Assembly: GCF_014201195.1 (NCBI RefSeq)
Contig: NZ_JACHDS010000001.1
Span: 1,550,001 to 1,614,000 of the forward strand
Length of the DNA: 64,000 bases
Reading direction: 5' to 3'
DNA from: Nocardiopsis mwathae
GTDB taxonomy: Bacteria; Actinomycetota; Actinomycetes; Streptosporangiales; Streptosporangiaceae
Shown here: positions 1 through 7,900 of the stretch, one piece after another
Position numbering within the stretch: position 1 is the first letter of the stretch
Layout of the letters: each line of letters begins with the position of its first letter
Translations under genes and position numbers: made by a program
The notes under the pieces: generated by a model
What the model was told of the DNA's origin: nothing
Seen by the model: the letters and a program-made list of their open reading frames with translations, nothing else
Databases searched by the model: none

Positions 1-2
1 CG

Positions 3-590
3 CAGGTCGGCTACCGCGACCTCGCCGGGTTCGGCCGGCGGTTCATCGACGTGCCGCCCGCCGACCTCACCAACGACGTCCTCTACCAGATCGGTGCGCT
101 GGACGCGATGGCGCGTGTCGCCGGAGACCGGGTCCGCTACGTCAAGCCGCACGGGGCGCTGTACAACGCCATCGTGCACCACGAGAAGCAGGCGGCGGCC
201 GTGGTCGAGGCGGTGCTCGCCTACGACCCGGGCCTGCCGGTCATGGGGCTGCCCGGATCGCGGTGGCTCCGCCTCGCCGAGGAGGCCGGGCTCACCGTGG
301 TGCGGGAGGCGTTCGCCGACCGCGCCTACACGCCCGAGGGCACCCTGGTGCCGCGCGGTCAACCGGGAGCGATCCTGCACGACGCCACCGAGATCGCCGA
401 CCGCTGCCTGCGCATCGTCCGGCGCGAACCCGTCGCCGCCGTCGACGGCACCGCCGTCCCGATCGAGGCCGACTCGCTGTGCGTGCACGGCGACAGCCCC
501 GGTGCCGTGGACATCGCCCGGACCGTCGCCGCCCGGCTCGGAGCGGCGGGCGTGGCCGTGGCACCCTTCACCGCGGTCGGGGCGTCATGA
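3..590 (+). CDS. pxpA: 5-oxoprolinase subunit A (LamB/YcsF family), 5' end outside window
   Basis: Subunit A of the ATP-dependent 5-oxoprolinase PxpABC, which opens 5-oxoproline (pyroglutamate) to L-glutamate in the cytoplasm. The frame is open from the first base. The visible 195 residues begin inside the family's conserved N-terminal part (DLAGFGRRF) and continue through DVLYQIGAL and VKPHGALYN, the family hallmark. Against a usual length near 250 aa, roughly 55-60 N-terminal residues are missing. The gene ends 49 bases before pxpB, and pxpC follows, which is the standard subunit set. Assignment is very secure; only the start is unknown. Confidence 0.95.
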   Translation, partial: QVGYRDLAGFGRRFIDVPPADLTNDVLYQIGALDAMARVAGDRVRYVKPHGALYNAIVHHEKQAAAVVEAVLAYDPGLPVMGLPGSRWLRLAEEAGLTVVREAFADRAYTPEGTLVPRGQPGAILHDATEIADRCLRIVRREPVAAVDGTAVPIEADSLCVHGDSPGAVDIARTVAARLGAAGVAVAPFTAVGAS

Positions 591-639
591 CCGGGACGCG
601 TCGGCCGCTCCGCGCCCGGGGCGCGCTCGGGAGGCCGGC

Positions 640-1245
640 ATGCAGGTCCTGACATGTGGCGACTCCGGTGTCCTCGTCGAGGTGGCCGACCTCGACGAGG
701 TGCTGGCGCTCAACGCCGCCCTGACCGCGGATCCGCTGCCCGGGGTCAGCGACGTCGTCCCCGCAGCGCGCACCGTGCTGCTGCGCCTCGCCGAGGACGG
801 CGACCCGGCGGCGGTCGCCGCGGCCGTGCGGCGGCTGCGGCCGCGGACCGTGCGCGCCGGGACGGCCGAGGAGGTCGGGATCGACGTCCAGTACGGCGGA
901 GCCGACCTCGCCGACATCGCCGCCCACACGGGGCTGAGCCAGCGCGAGGTCGTCGCCGCGCACACCGGAACCGCCTGGACCGTCGCGTTCTGCGGATTCG
1001 CCCCCGGCTTCGGCTACCTGGTCGGCGGCGACCCCCGCCTGGACGTCCCACGCCGGGCCGAGGCGCGCACCCGCGTCCCCGCCGGAGCGGTGGCGCTGGC
1101 CGGGCGCTTCACCGGTGTCTACCCGCGCAGCTCGCCCGGGGGCTGGCAGCTGCTCGGCCACACCGACGCCGTCATCTGGGACCTGGAGCGCGACCCGCCG
1201 GGCCTGCTGCGGCCGGGCCTGCGCCTGCGCTTCCGCGAGGCGTAG
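640..1245 (+). CDS. pxpB: 5-oxoprolinase subunit B (KipI family)
   Basis: Subunit B of 5-oxoprolinase, 201 aa, homologous to B. subtilis KipI. Conserved blocks are YGG (about residue 84), FCGFAPGFGYL (117-127), VPAGAVALAG (146-155) and YPRSSPGGWQLLG (161-173). The ATG was chosen because GGGAGG lies just upstream and the protein then has the family's length; a longer upstream extension in this frame is compositionally unlike protein and overlaps pxpA. It sits between pxpA and pxpC as in other bacteria, so the three products probably form one enzyme. Confidence 0.93.
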   Translation: MQVLTCGDSGVLVEVADLDEVLALNAALTADPLPGVSDVVPAARTVLLRLAEDGDPAAVAAAVRRLRPRTVRAGTAEEVGIDVQYGGADLADIAAHTGLSQREVVAAHTGTAWTVAFCGFAPGFGYLVGGDPRLDVPRRAEARTRVPAGAVALAGRFTGVYPRSSPGGWQLLGHTDAVIWDLERDPPGLLRPGLRLRFREA

Positions 1246-1337
1246 CGGCGCCGAGCACACGCAAGGAGGCCGGGCGGGACGGCCGAAGGACCGGCGGGCC
1301 CCGCCGGGGCCGACACACGAGACGACACGCAGGGGGG

Positions 1338-2252
1338 ATGGTCGGCGACATGGCGGCCACGACGGGCACAGCGGGCCTGGAGGTGCTGCGCACCGGACCG
1401 CTCACCACGGTGCAGGACAGCGGGCGGGCGGGACACGCCTCACTGGGCATCGGGCGCTCGGGCGCGGCCGACGCCGCCTCCTACGCCCTGGCCAACCGCC
1501 TGGTGGCCAATCCGCCCGGCGCCGCGGCGCTGGAGACCACCCTCGGCGGGCTCGCGCTGCGCGCGCACGGCCCCGCCACCATCGCGGTCACCGGGGCACC
1601 CGCGCCGGTCACCGTCGACCGGCGCGCCGCCGCGCCCGACACCGTACTGCACCTGCGCGACGGCGCAGAGCTGCGGCTCGGCACTCCGCCGCGCGGGCTG
1701 CGCACCTATGTGGCGGTGCGCGGCGGCTTCGACGTCGCCCCCGTGCTCGGCTCGCGCAGCACCGATACCCTCGCCGGCCTCGGCCCCGACCTCCCGGCCG
1801 TCGGCGACGTGCTGCCGGTGGGACCGCCGCCCCCGGGCTTCCCCGTGATCGACCACGCCCCGGTTCCGCCCGTCCCCGGCGACGAGGTCGAGCTGCGCGT
1901 CGTCCCCGGGCCGCGGGACGACTGGTTCCACCCCGAGGCCCTCGACGTGCTGCTGAGCCACCCGTTCGAGGTCACCGCCCGCAGTGACCGGGTCGGGGCC
2001 CGCCTCGCCGGCCCCCCGCTGCGCCGCGCCGAGCACGAGGAGCTGCCCAGCGAGGGCATGGTGCCGGGCTCCCTGCAGGTCCCTCCCGGCGGCGAGCCCG
2101 TGCTGTTCCTCGCCGACCACCCCGTCACCGGGGGCTACCCGGTCATCGCCGTGGTCATCACCGCCGACCTCGCCCGCGCGGCGCAGGCCCGCCCCGGGGC
2201 GCGCCTGCGGTTCTCGGTCGCGGTGAACCACCGGTCGACCCGTGGGCGATGA
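1338..2252 (+). CDS. pxpC: 5-oxoprolinase subunit C (KipA family, biotin-dependent carboxyltransferase-like fold)
   Basis: Subunit C of 5-oxoprolinase, up to 304 aa. Recognisable motifs are [17 protein letters not shown] near the N terminus, [18 protein letters not shown], and the C-terminal [14 protein letters not shown] and [12 protein letters not shown] blocks of the KipA/AHS2 family. An AGGGGGG ribosome-binding site lies immediately before ATG 1338; an in-frame ATG at 1350 is better spaced from it and may be the real start (300 aa). It follows pxpB after about 90 bases, so co-transcription is likely. With pxpA and pxpB it forms the complete 5-oxoproline-to-glutamate enzyme. Confidence 0.93.
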   Translation: MVGDMAATTGTAGLEVLRTGPLTTVQDSGRAGHASLGIGRSGAADAASYALANRLVANPPGAAALETTLGGLALRAHGPATIAVTGAPAPVTVDRRAAAPDTVLHLRDGAELRLGTPPRGLRTYVAVRGGFDVAPVLGSRSTDTLAGLGPDLPAVGDVLPVGPPPPGFPVIDHAPVPPVPGDEVELRVVPGPRDDWFHPEALDVLLSHPFEVTARSDRVGARLAGPPLRRAEHEELPSEGMVPGSLQVPPGGEPVLFLADHPVTGGYPVIAVVITADLARAAQARPGARLRFSVAVNHRSTRGR

Positions 2253-2586
2253 GGGGTGCGAGGGGAGGAACGCCCCCAGTGCGGCGACCGGCCCGTGTGC
2301 GGTGGACGGCGCGCCCGTGCCGAGGGGAGTGCGGTGGTTCCCCGGCGGGAATGCTCGGACCCCGGGCCGGCACACGACCGGACCCCGTCCGCTGAACACT
2401 CGGCGCCCGGCACACGTGTTGCGGGTGACCGGATACGCGTTCACCACCGCATCCACCCCGACGCCGCTCCCCGCGGCCGCGCCGACCCGTCCGGCGGCCC
2501 CGCCGGGTTCTCCCGGAGGCGACCGCGGTCACGGAGAAAATGGCGGTGGACGCCCGATCGTACCGACGCGAACACGGAGCACGCCC
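2253..2586. other. Intergenic region with an imperfect palindrome
   Basis: A 334-base stretch between pxpC and the DUF1445 gene with no convincing gene. It holds an imperfect 22-base palindrome, GGTGA..TCACC, at 2424-2445, preceded by ACACGTGT. This could be a regulator site for the DUF1445 gene or the cluster, which is inference. No terminator hairpin was recognised after pxpC. Confidence 0.4.
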
Positions 2587-3405
2587 ATGACAGCCGACGA
2601 CTCCGGCCCCGGCCCGTCACCCGCCGTCCCACCCGCCGAACTGCGTCCGCGGCAGGCCCGGGCGCTGTTCCGGCGCGGAGTCCGGACGCCCACCGCCGGG
2701 TACTGCGCCGGCTACGCCCAGGCCAACCTCATCGCCGTGCCGCGCGACCTGGCCTACGACGTGCTGCTGTTCGCCCAGCGCAACCCGAAATCCTGCCCGG
2801 TGCTCGATGTCACCGAGCCGGGCGACACGCGCGCCTCCATCTTCGCCGGGGACCTGCGCACCGACCTGCCCGCCTACCGGGTCTACGCCAACGGTGTGGT
2901 CGTGGCCGAACCGGGGGACGTGGGCGACGTGTGGCGCCGCGACCTGGTGTCCTTCCTCATCGGATGCAGCTTCACCTTCGAAGCCCCGATGGTCAGGGCG
3001 GGCATCCCGCTCCGGCACCTGGAGACCGGCGGCAACATCGCGATGTTCCGCACGGACCGGCCCTGCCGCCCGGCCGGGCGGCTCCGCGGGCCGCTGGTCG
3101 TCACCATGCGCCCGATCCCCGCCGACCGGGTCGCCGACGCCGTTCGGATCAGCTCCCGCTACCCGGCGGTCCACGGCGCACCCGTGCACGTGGGCGACCC
3201 GGCCGCGCTCGGCATCGCCGACCTCGATCGGCCCGACTTCGGGGACCCCGTGGAGGTGCGGCCGGGCGAGATCCCCGTGTTCTGGGCCTGCGGCGTGACC
3301 CCGCAGGCCGCCGTCATGGCCTCGGCCCCCGAGTTCGCCATCTCGCACGCGCCCGGCCACATGGCCGTGACCGACGTGCGCGACACCGACTACCAGGTGC
3401 CGTGA
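2587..3405 (+). CDS. DUF1445 family protein (YcsI / putative D-glutamate cyclase-like hydro-lyase)
   Basis: A 272-aa protein of the DUF1445 family. Conserved segments are [63 protein letters not shown] and [11 protein letters not shown]. In animals a DUF1445-containing enzyme (DGLUCY) acts as a D-glutamate cyclase that interconverts D-glutamate and 5-oxo-D-proline; in B. subtilis the homologue ycsI lies with ycsF, kipI and kipA. The location right after pxpABC therefore fits 5-oxoproline or D-glutamate metabolism; the exact reaction is inferred. ATG was chosen for CGGAG seven bases upstream and because the conserved region starts soon after. Confidence 0.85.
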   Translation: MTADDSGPGPSPAVPPAELRPRQARALFRRGVRTPTAGYCAGYAQANLIAVPRDLAYDVLLFAQRNPKSCPVLDVTEPGDTRASIFAGDLRTDLPAYRVYANGVVVAEPGDVGDVWRRDLVSFLIGCSFTFEAPMVRAGIPLRHLETGGNIAMFRTDRPCRPAGRLRGPLVVTMRPIPADRVADAVRISSRYPAVHGAPVHVGDPAALGIADLDRPDFGDPVEVRPGEIPVFWACGVTPQAAVMASAPEFAISHAPGHMAVTDVRDTDYQVP

Positions 3406-3483
3406 AGGGCCGGGGATGACCGCCGCCGGAGCGGGCCGGGGGGAGCCGTGGCGGGGCGGTGAAGCCCCGGCAGCGCGCCGTGC

Positions 3484-5325
3484 TCAGCCCGACAGCCTCC
3501 GGCGGACCAGCTCGGCCACGGGCGGCCGCGGTGCCGAGGGCGGTGCCGCAGGGGAGTGCTCCCAGTGGACCTCCGCCGCGCGCCCCTCCAGGACCAGGGT
3601 GGCCAGCGTGTTCTGGTATTTCGGAGGGCCATCCAACCGCCAGGCCAGCCGTGGGCGGCGGATCCCGGCGGCGCGGGAGAGGAGGGCGCCGACCGCGCCC
3701 CCGACGCGCAGCGTCGACAGCCGGGTCAGCCGGCGCATGAGCGGCGGCAGCCGGTTGCACGTGGGCGAGCACACCAGCTGGGCGATCCGCGTGGCGGAGC
3801 CCCGCGCCGCACCGTCCCGGGGCCGTGCGCGGGCGAGGTAGGAGAAGTGCACGTCCCCGCCGAGGAACAGCACCGTCGCCGGTGGCGTGCCCCGCTCCCC
3901 GGCCGCGACCTCCAGCACCGAGTCCGCCAGCGACCGGAACGAGCGCTGGAAGGCCGCCCAGTGCTCCAGGTCGATGGCGCGGCGCAGGCGCTCGGCCAAG
4001 CCTCGCGGCGCCCGTCCCCATGCCCCGGCGCACACGGCCTCGTTCCACGCCTCCAGGTGGTGCACGGCCGTCGGCAGCAGGACGGGCAGGCCGCTCGCCA
4101 CCACCAGGTGGTCGACACCGCCGGTCAGCCCCTGGTCCAACCAGGCGGTGCCGTTGCGGTCGAGCATGGAGCGGTGCGCGTCGTCCTCGACCTCGCGGCC
4201 GCAGCGGGTGTCGACCATGAGCACCCGGGTGCGGCCGATGTCCAACCGGTAGGACCAGAGGTAGGCCGCGGGCTCCGCGTCGGCCCGCCGCGCGAACGCG
4301 TCGAGGACCGGGGCGGCGTCGCGTCGGCCCGGGGCCGGGTCGTCGGCGGCCGCGCGCACATCGGCGTACACGGGGTCGGCGGCGCGCTGGTCGGGGGTGA
4401 GGTTGCCCAGGTGCTGGTAGACCCAGTACGCGCCGAGCCCTGCGGTGATGCGCCGCGCCCACCACGGGGTGCGGGCGATGTCGCGCCGCCAGGAACCGGA
4501 GGTGTTCCAGTCGTCCCGGATGTCGTGGTCGTCGAAGAGCATCAGGGTGGGGACGGTCGACAGCAGCCAGCGCACGTCGGGGTCGGACCAGGCCTGCCGG
4601 TAGAGCTCGGCGTACTCGTCGAAGGACACGACCTCGTCGTCGGGCGGTCGGGTCCGGCGCAAGCGGTCGGCGGGGGCGGCGGGATCGCCGGGGCCGGTGC
4701 GGCGGTGGTCCTCCGGCCCGTCCGCGCCCGCGTGCGCGCCGACGTCCCGCGCGCGGTGCGCCCGCAGGAACTCCAGCATCCGCGGCTGCAGCTCGTCGGC
4801 GTACACCTGGTCGCCGATGAGGAGCAGCACCGTGGGCTCCTCGGTGTCCGCGCCCGCCCTGCGGCGCTCTGCGAGCCGCAGGGCGTAGGCGCGCAGCATG
4901 TCGGGGCCGTAGCGCTCGACGGCCGCGGGGGAGTGGTCGGTGGGGGTGTGGCAGGAGCCGAAGACGATGCGGGCGGGCGCCGCATGGTCGAGGGTGCGCA
5001 GGAGGCTCGGCGGGTGGGCGGAGTCCGGCTCCGGCCACACCGGGGTGCCGTCCAGCAGCACCTCGTAGGCGAGCGCCGCCCCCGGGGGGAGCCCGGACAG
5101 CTCGCAGAGCGCGTAGTGGTGGCCGTGCACGGTGAACGTCGGGGCGTCTGCCGTGAACACGGCAGTGTCCGCCTCCGCGGCGTCCGCGGCTCCCTGCGTG
5201 CGTGCGCGGACCGTCACCCGGCACGGCGCATCCGCCTCCACCCACACGGTCGCCGTCGTGTCGGCCACGTTCCGCAGCAACGGGCCGAGCCGAAGTGCAG
5301 CTCCCACGTCCACCGCCTCCCTCAT
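3484..5325 (-). CDS. PhoD-like alkaline phosphatase / metallophosphoesterase
   Basis: A 613-aa protein with an N-terminal beta-sandwich region (LRLGPLLRNV, TATVWVEADAPC) and a C-terminal PhoD-type metallophosphatase domain. Metal-binding motifs are FGSCHTP (about 122), GDQVYADE (171-178), DDHDIRDDWN (265-274), VDTRCGRE and GGDVHF. Such enzymes hydrolyse phosphate mono- or diesters with metal ions. No Tat or Sec signal is obvious, so this may be a cytoplasmic member. The start is uncertain: ATG 5325 is listed, GTG 5307 sits eight bases after AGGGAGG and is attractive, and ATG 5397 would include the 9-base repeat next to it. It runs divergently from yjbQ. Confidence 0.85.
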   Translation of the reverse strand: MREAVDVGAALRLGPLLRNVADTTATVWVEADAPCRVTVRARTQGAADAAEADTAVFTADAPTFTVHGHHYALCELSGLPPGAALAYEVLLDGTPVWPEPDSAHPPSLLRTLDHAAPARIVFGSCHTPTDHSPAAVERYGPDMLRAYALRLAERRRAGADTEEPTVLLLIGDQVYADELQPRMLEFLRAHRARDVGAHAGADGPEDHRRTGPGDPAAPADRLRRTRPPDDEVVSFDEYAELYRQAWSDPDVRWLLSTVPTLMLFDDHDIRDDWNTSGSWRRDIARTPWWARRITAGLGAYWVYQHLGNLTPDQRAADPVYADVRAAADDPAPGRRDAAPVLDAFARRADAEPAAYLWSYRLDIGRTRVLMVDTRCGREVEDDAHRSMLDRNGTAWLDQGLTGGVDHLVVASGLPVLLPTAVHHLEAWNEAVCAGAWGRAPRGLAERLRRAIDLEHWAAFQRSFRSLADSVLEVAAGERGTPPATVLFLGGDVHFSYLARARPRDGAARGSATRIAQLVCSPTCNRLPPLMRRLTRLSTLRVGGAVGALLSRAAGIRRPRLAWRLDGPPKYQNTLATLVLEGRAAEVHWEHSPAAPPSAPRPPVAELVRRRLSG

Positions 5326-5400
5326 CCTCGTCGGTCCCCGCGCACCCGCCGCCGCTCGGGGGTGCGACACGCCCGGGCGGGCGTCCGCGCCCGACATCCC

Positions 5401-5443
5401 GGCCACCTCGGCCACCTCGGCCACCTCGGCCACCTCGGCCACC
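5401..5443. repeat. 9-bp tandem repeat at the 5' side of the PhoD-like gene
   Basis: Four full copies and one partial copy of GGCCACCTC in direct tandem. The array lies in the divergent promoter region between the PhoD-like gene and yjbQ. If the phosphatase frame were read from further upstream the repeat would encode VAE units (VAEVAEVAEVAEVAG). Perfect short-unit arrays of this kind can vary in copy number. Confidence 0.9.
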
Positions 5444-5542
5444 GAGTACGGCGCGCGCCGCCGGTGCGCTGGGGCGGGGCCTCCCGACACAGCGTGCCGC
5501 GTCAGAGTTGCATGTGGGCGCCGCCTGGGTAACCGTTGCCAC

Positions 5543-5971
5543 ATGCGGACAAAACTTCTCGACCTCCACACCGGGGGTTCGGAGAGCATCACCGACATCA
5601 CCCCGGACTGCCGCGACTTCGCGGCGGAGGCCGGCGGGGACGGGCTGCTGCACGTCTTCGTCCCGCACGCCACCGCCGGTGTGGCACTCATCGAGCTGGG
5701 GTCCGGGTCCGACGACGACCTGCTGGCCGCACTGGACGACCTGCTTCCGCCCGACGACCGGTGGCGGCACCGGCACGGCTCGCAGGGGCACGGGCGCTCC
5801 CACGTCATGCCGGCGATGGTGGCGCCCTATGCCACGCTCCCCGTCGTCGACGGGCGTCTGGAACTGGGAACATGGCAGTCCGTCGCCGTGGTGGACCTGA
5901 ACGTGGACAACCCGGATCGGCAAGTGCGGCTGTCGTTCTTGACGGCTGCCGCTCAGGTAGCAGGATGGTAG
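5543..5971 (+). CDS. YjbQ family (UPF0047) protein
   Basis: A 142-aa protein of the YjbQ/UPF0047 family, whose members have been linked to secondary thiamine-phosphate synthase activity. Diagnostic segments are HVFVPHATAGVALIELG (residues 37-53), SHVMPAMVAPYATLPVV and LGTWQSVAVVDLN near the C terminus. The His residues of the first block and of SHVMPA are the conserved ones. Length matches the family. The start is the first ATG before conserved sequence; no strong ribosome-binding site is seen, so a leaderless message is possible. The physiological role in this organism is unknown. Confidence 0.88.
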   Translation: MRTKLLDLHTGGSESITDITPDCRDFAAEAGGDGLLHVFVPHATAGVALIELGSGSDDDLLAALDDLLPPDDRWRHRHGSQGHGRSHVMPAMVAPYATLPVVDGRLELGTWQSVAVVDLNVDNPDRQVRLSFLTAAAQVAGW

Positions 5972-6136
5972 GTCAGACGGTAGGGAGCGGTGACGCGTTG
6001 ACGGATCAGGCTCCCAACGTGTGAACTTATCCGAACAACAGCGGGATCGACCCGGCAACGGGGCCGCGTACAGGGCCGAGCCCGTCTCTTCGGACAACGG
6101 GTCGGCGGGGTATATGAAGTGTGGAGGAGGACTTTC

Positions 6137-6568
6137 GTGAGCGCGACCGCGGGCCAGGCACAAAGCGAACGTGGCCTGGCCGAACGACTCGGGTTCAAAC
6201 CGGGTCAGGTGGTGCAGGAATTCGAGTTCGACGACGACGTTGACGAGCAGCTGCGTGCGTCGATCGCCGAATGCACCGGTGAAGAGCTGGTCGATGAGGA
6301 CTACGACGGCGTCGCCGATGCCGCCCTGCTGTGGTGGCGGAGCGACGAGGAGGACGACCTCACCGATGTTCTGGTCGATGTGCTCGGCGCGGTCGAAGGC
6401 GGCGGCATCATCCTGGTGCTGACCCCGAAGGCCGGACGCGAGGGCCACGTCTCGCCGAGCGAGGTGGCGGAGGCAGCGAGCACCGCGGGTCTGTCCCAGA
6501 CCAGTGCGGTGAGCGCCGGCCCGGACTGGGCGGGGACCCGCCTGGTCGCCCCCAAGATCCAGCGCTGA
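6137..6568 (+). CDS. DUF3052 domain-containing protein
   Basis: A 143-aa acidic cytoplasmic protein of the actinobacterial DUF3052 family. Matches to the family consensus include LGFKPGQVVQEF, ELVDEDYDGVADAALLWWR, LILVLTPK-like (IILVLTPKAGREG), and GLSQTS with DWAGTRLV at the end. The GTG start follows GGAGGAGG at a good distance. In streptomycetes this gene commonly precedes a peroxiredoxin gene and a tRNA-Val gene, as here. Function is unknown. Confidence 0.88.
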   Translation: MSATAGQAQSERGLAERLGFKPGQVVQEFEFDDDVDEQLRASIAECTGEELVDEDYDGVADAALLWWRSDEEDDLTDVLVDVLGAVEGGGIILVLTPKAGREGHVSPSEVAEAASTAGLSQTSAVSAGPDWAGTRLVAPKIQR

Positions 6569-6719
6569 ATCGATCCTGTCGTGCCCGGGGCGGCGGCCGG
6601 GGGCCGCCGCCCGCCCAGAGATGGGCCGCGCAGGGCACCGCCCGTCCGGTACGGCGGGCGGTACCGGCGGTGCGTCCGCGAGCGGCCGCACCGGAGTTCA
6701 CGAGAAGTGGAGTTGACGG

Positions 6720-7181
6720 ATGTCCATCGAGGTCGGCCAGAACGCGCCCGATTTCGAGCTCACCGACCAGCACGGGCAGGCCGTCCGGCTGTCGGATTTC
6801 GCCGGACGCAAGAACGTGCTGCTGGTGTTCTACCCGCTGGCGTTCTCCGGCGTGTGCCAGGGCGAACTGCGCGACCTTCGGGACAACACGGCCGAGTTCT
6901 GCAACGACGACGTGCAGGTGCTGAGCATCTCGGTCGACTCGATGTTCGCCCACCGTGCCTGGGCCGACACCGAGGGCCTCGACTTCCCGCTGCTCTCGGA
7001 CTTCTGGCCGCACGGCGAGGTGGCGAGCGCCTACGGCGTCTTCGACGACACCCGGGGCGTCGCGGTCCGGGGCACCTTCCTGACCGACAAGGAGGGCGTC
7101 GTGCGCTGGAAGGTCGTCAACCCGATCTCGGAGGCCCGCAGCATCGACGACTACCGCAAGGCCCTCACCGACCTCTCCTGA
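6720..7181 (+). CDS. ahpE: AhpE-like peroxiredoxin
   Basis: A 153-aa thioredoxin-fold peroxiredoxin that reduces hydrogen peroxide, organic peroxides or peroxynitrite. The peroxidatic cysteine is Cys46 in FYPLAFSGVCQGEL, a pattern typical of mycobacterial AhpE; no resolving cysteine is evident at the usual C-terminal site, so a 1-Cys mechanism with external thiol (for example mycothiol/mycoredoxin) is likely. ISVDSMFAHRAWA and FPLLSDFWPHG are also conserved. It lies 151 bases after the DUF3052 gene and before the tRNA. Cytoplasmic antioxidant role. Confidence 0.92.
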   Translation: MSIEVGQNAPDFELTDQHGQAVRLSDFAGRKNVLLVFYPLAFSGVCQGELRDLRDNTAEFCNDDVQVLSISVDSMFAHRAWADTEGLDFPLLSDFWPHGEVASAYGVFDDTRGVAVRGTFLTDKEGVVRWKVVNPISEARSIDDYRKALTDLS

Positions 7182-7317
7182 CCGCCCGGCCCGCTCCCGC
7201 GCGGGGGCGCCCGCGCCGCCCCGCGACGGGCACACCGGCGCCGCGAAGCCGGTACTATTTCTTCCGGCGTCCGACCGCGTCTGAGACACGCGGTAAGCCG
7301 GACCGGCCACATCACCG

Positions 7318-7391
7318 GGGCGCGTAGCTCAGTTGGTCAGAGCCCCCGCCTTACAAGCGGGTGGTCGGAGGTTCGAGTCCTCTCGCGCCCA
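7318..7391 (+). tRNA. tRNA-Val (anticodon UAC)
   Basis: A complete cloverleaf can be folded by eye. The acceptor stem GGGCGCG (7318-7324) pairs with CGCGCCC (7384-7390). The D stem is GCTC/GAGC. The anticodon stem CCCGC/GCGGG encloses loop CTTACAA with anticodon TAC, and the T arm GGAGG-TTCGAGT-CCTCT is intact. Discriminator base is A; the 3' CCA is not encoded. The anticodon reads GUA valine codons, rare in such a GC-rich genome. Confidence 0.96.
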
Positions 7392-7409
7392 CCCCACAGG
7401 AACATGCGA

Positions 7410-7447
7410 AACGCCCCCTGGACTGCCAAGGCAGTCCAGGGGGCGTT
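7410..7447 (+). terminator. Strong hairpin after tRNA-Val
   Basis: A perfect 18-bp inverted repeat (left arm 7410-7427, right arm 7430-7447) with a two-base AA centre begins 19 bases after the tRNA. It probably terminates tRNA-Val transcription and may act in both directions. No long T run follows, as is common in actinomycetes. Confidence 0.85.
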
Positions 7448-7464
7448 CGTACGTCTGTCCGGTT

Positions 7465-7490
7465 GGCTACGGCCGGATCCGGCCGTAGCC
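7465..7490 (-). terminator. 26-bp perfect palindrome after the TetR remnant
   Basis: A perfect 26-base palindrome centred on GATC, with 13-base arms GGCTACGGCCGGA and its complement. It starts two bases beyond the stop codon of the TetR remnant on the minus strand, so it is most simply its terminator. A protein-binding role cannot be excluded because the symmetry has no loop. Confidence 0.6.
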
Positions 7491-7492
7491 GG

Positions 7493-7783
7493 TTAGCTGT
7501 GCCGAATACGTGCCGACGAACCCGGTCCGCCGCCGTAGGTGCAGTGCCGACCCGTGGCGTGGTCGGTGATCGTTTCCACGAGGTGCGGAAACCCGTCGGC
7601 GGGCATGTGCTGCCGGACCTCGTCGGCGGATTCGTCGACGCTCCCTCCCGCTCCGACGGGGAGGTCGGGCTCGGTCAGTACCAAGCCGTCTACATAGGCG
7701 TCCATCGCCGAGGACGTGTGTGCCGCCAGTGCCCGGCGCGCCGAGGCGCCCGCGACGACATCGCCCCGGCCGGATGCGGCCAT
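7493..7783 (-). pseudogene. TetR-family regulator, C-terminal remnant
   Basis: The 96-aa frame resembles only the C-terminal ligand-binding part of tetracycline-repressor-like regulators: MDAYVDGLVLTEPDLPV, then SADEVRQHMPADGFPHLVE, which matches the EYPHL-type motif of that domain. No helix-turn-helix DNA-binding domain is present, and the frame is closed by a stop at 7820-7822 just upstream, leaving no room for one. The C-terminal end (TYGGGPGSSARIRHS) also departs from family sequence, suggesting a frameshift. It is read as a decayed gene. Alternative: an unrelated small protein. Confidence 0.45.
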
Positions 7784-7900
7784 CGGGCCGACCGCCGCCC
7801 CGGGGAAGGGGGAGGAGGTCTAGGATCGCGATGGTGACAGGCGTTGCGGTAGGGGGACGCCCGCCCCCATCCGTCTGCTGAGCGGCGAAGGAGAACGCGG

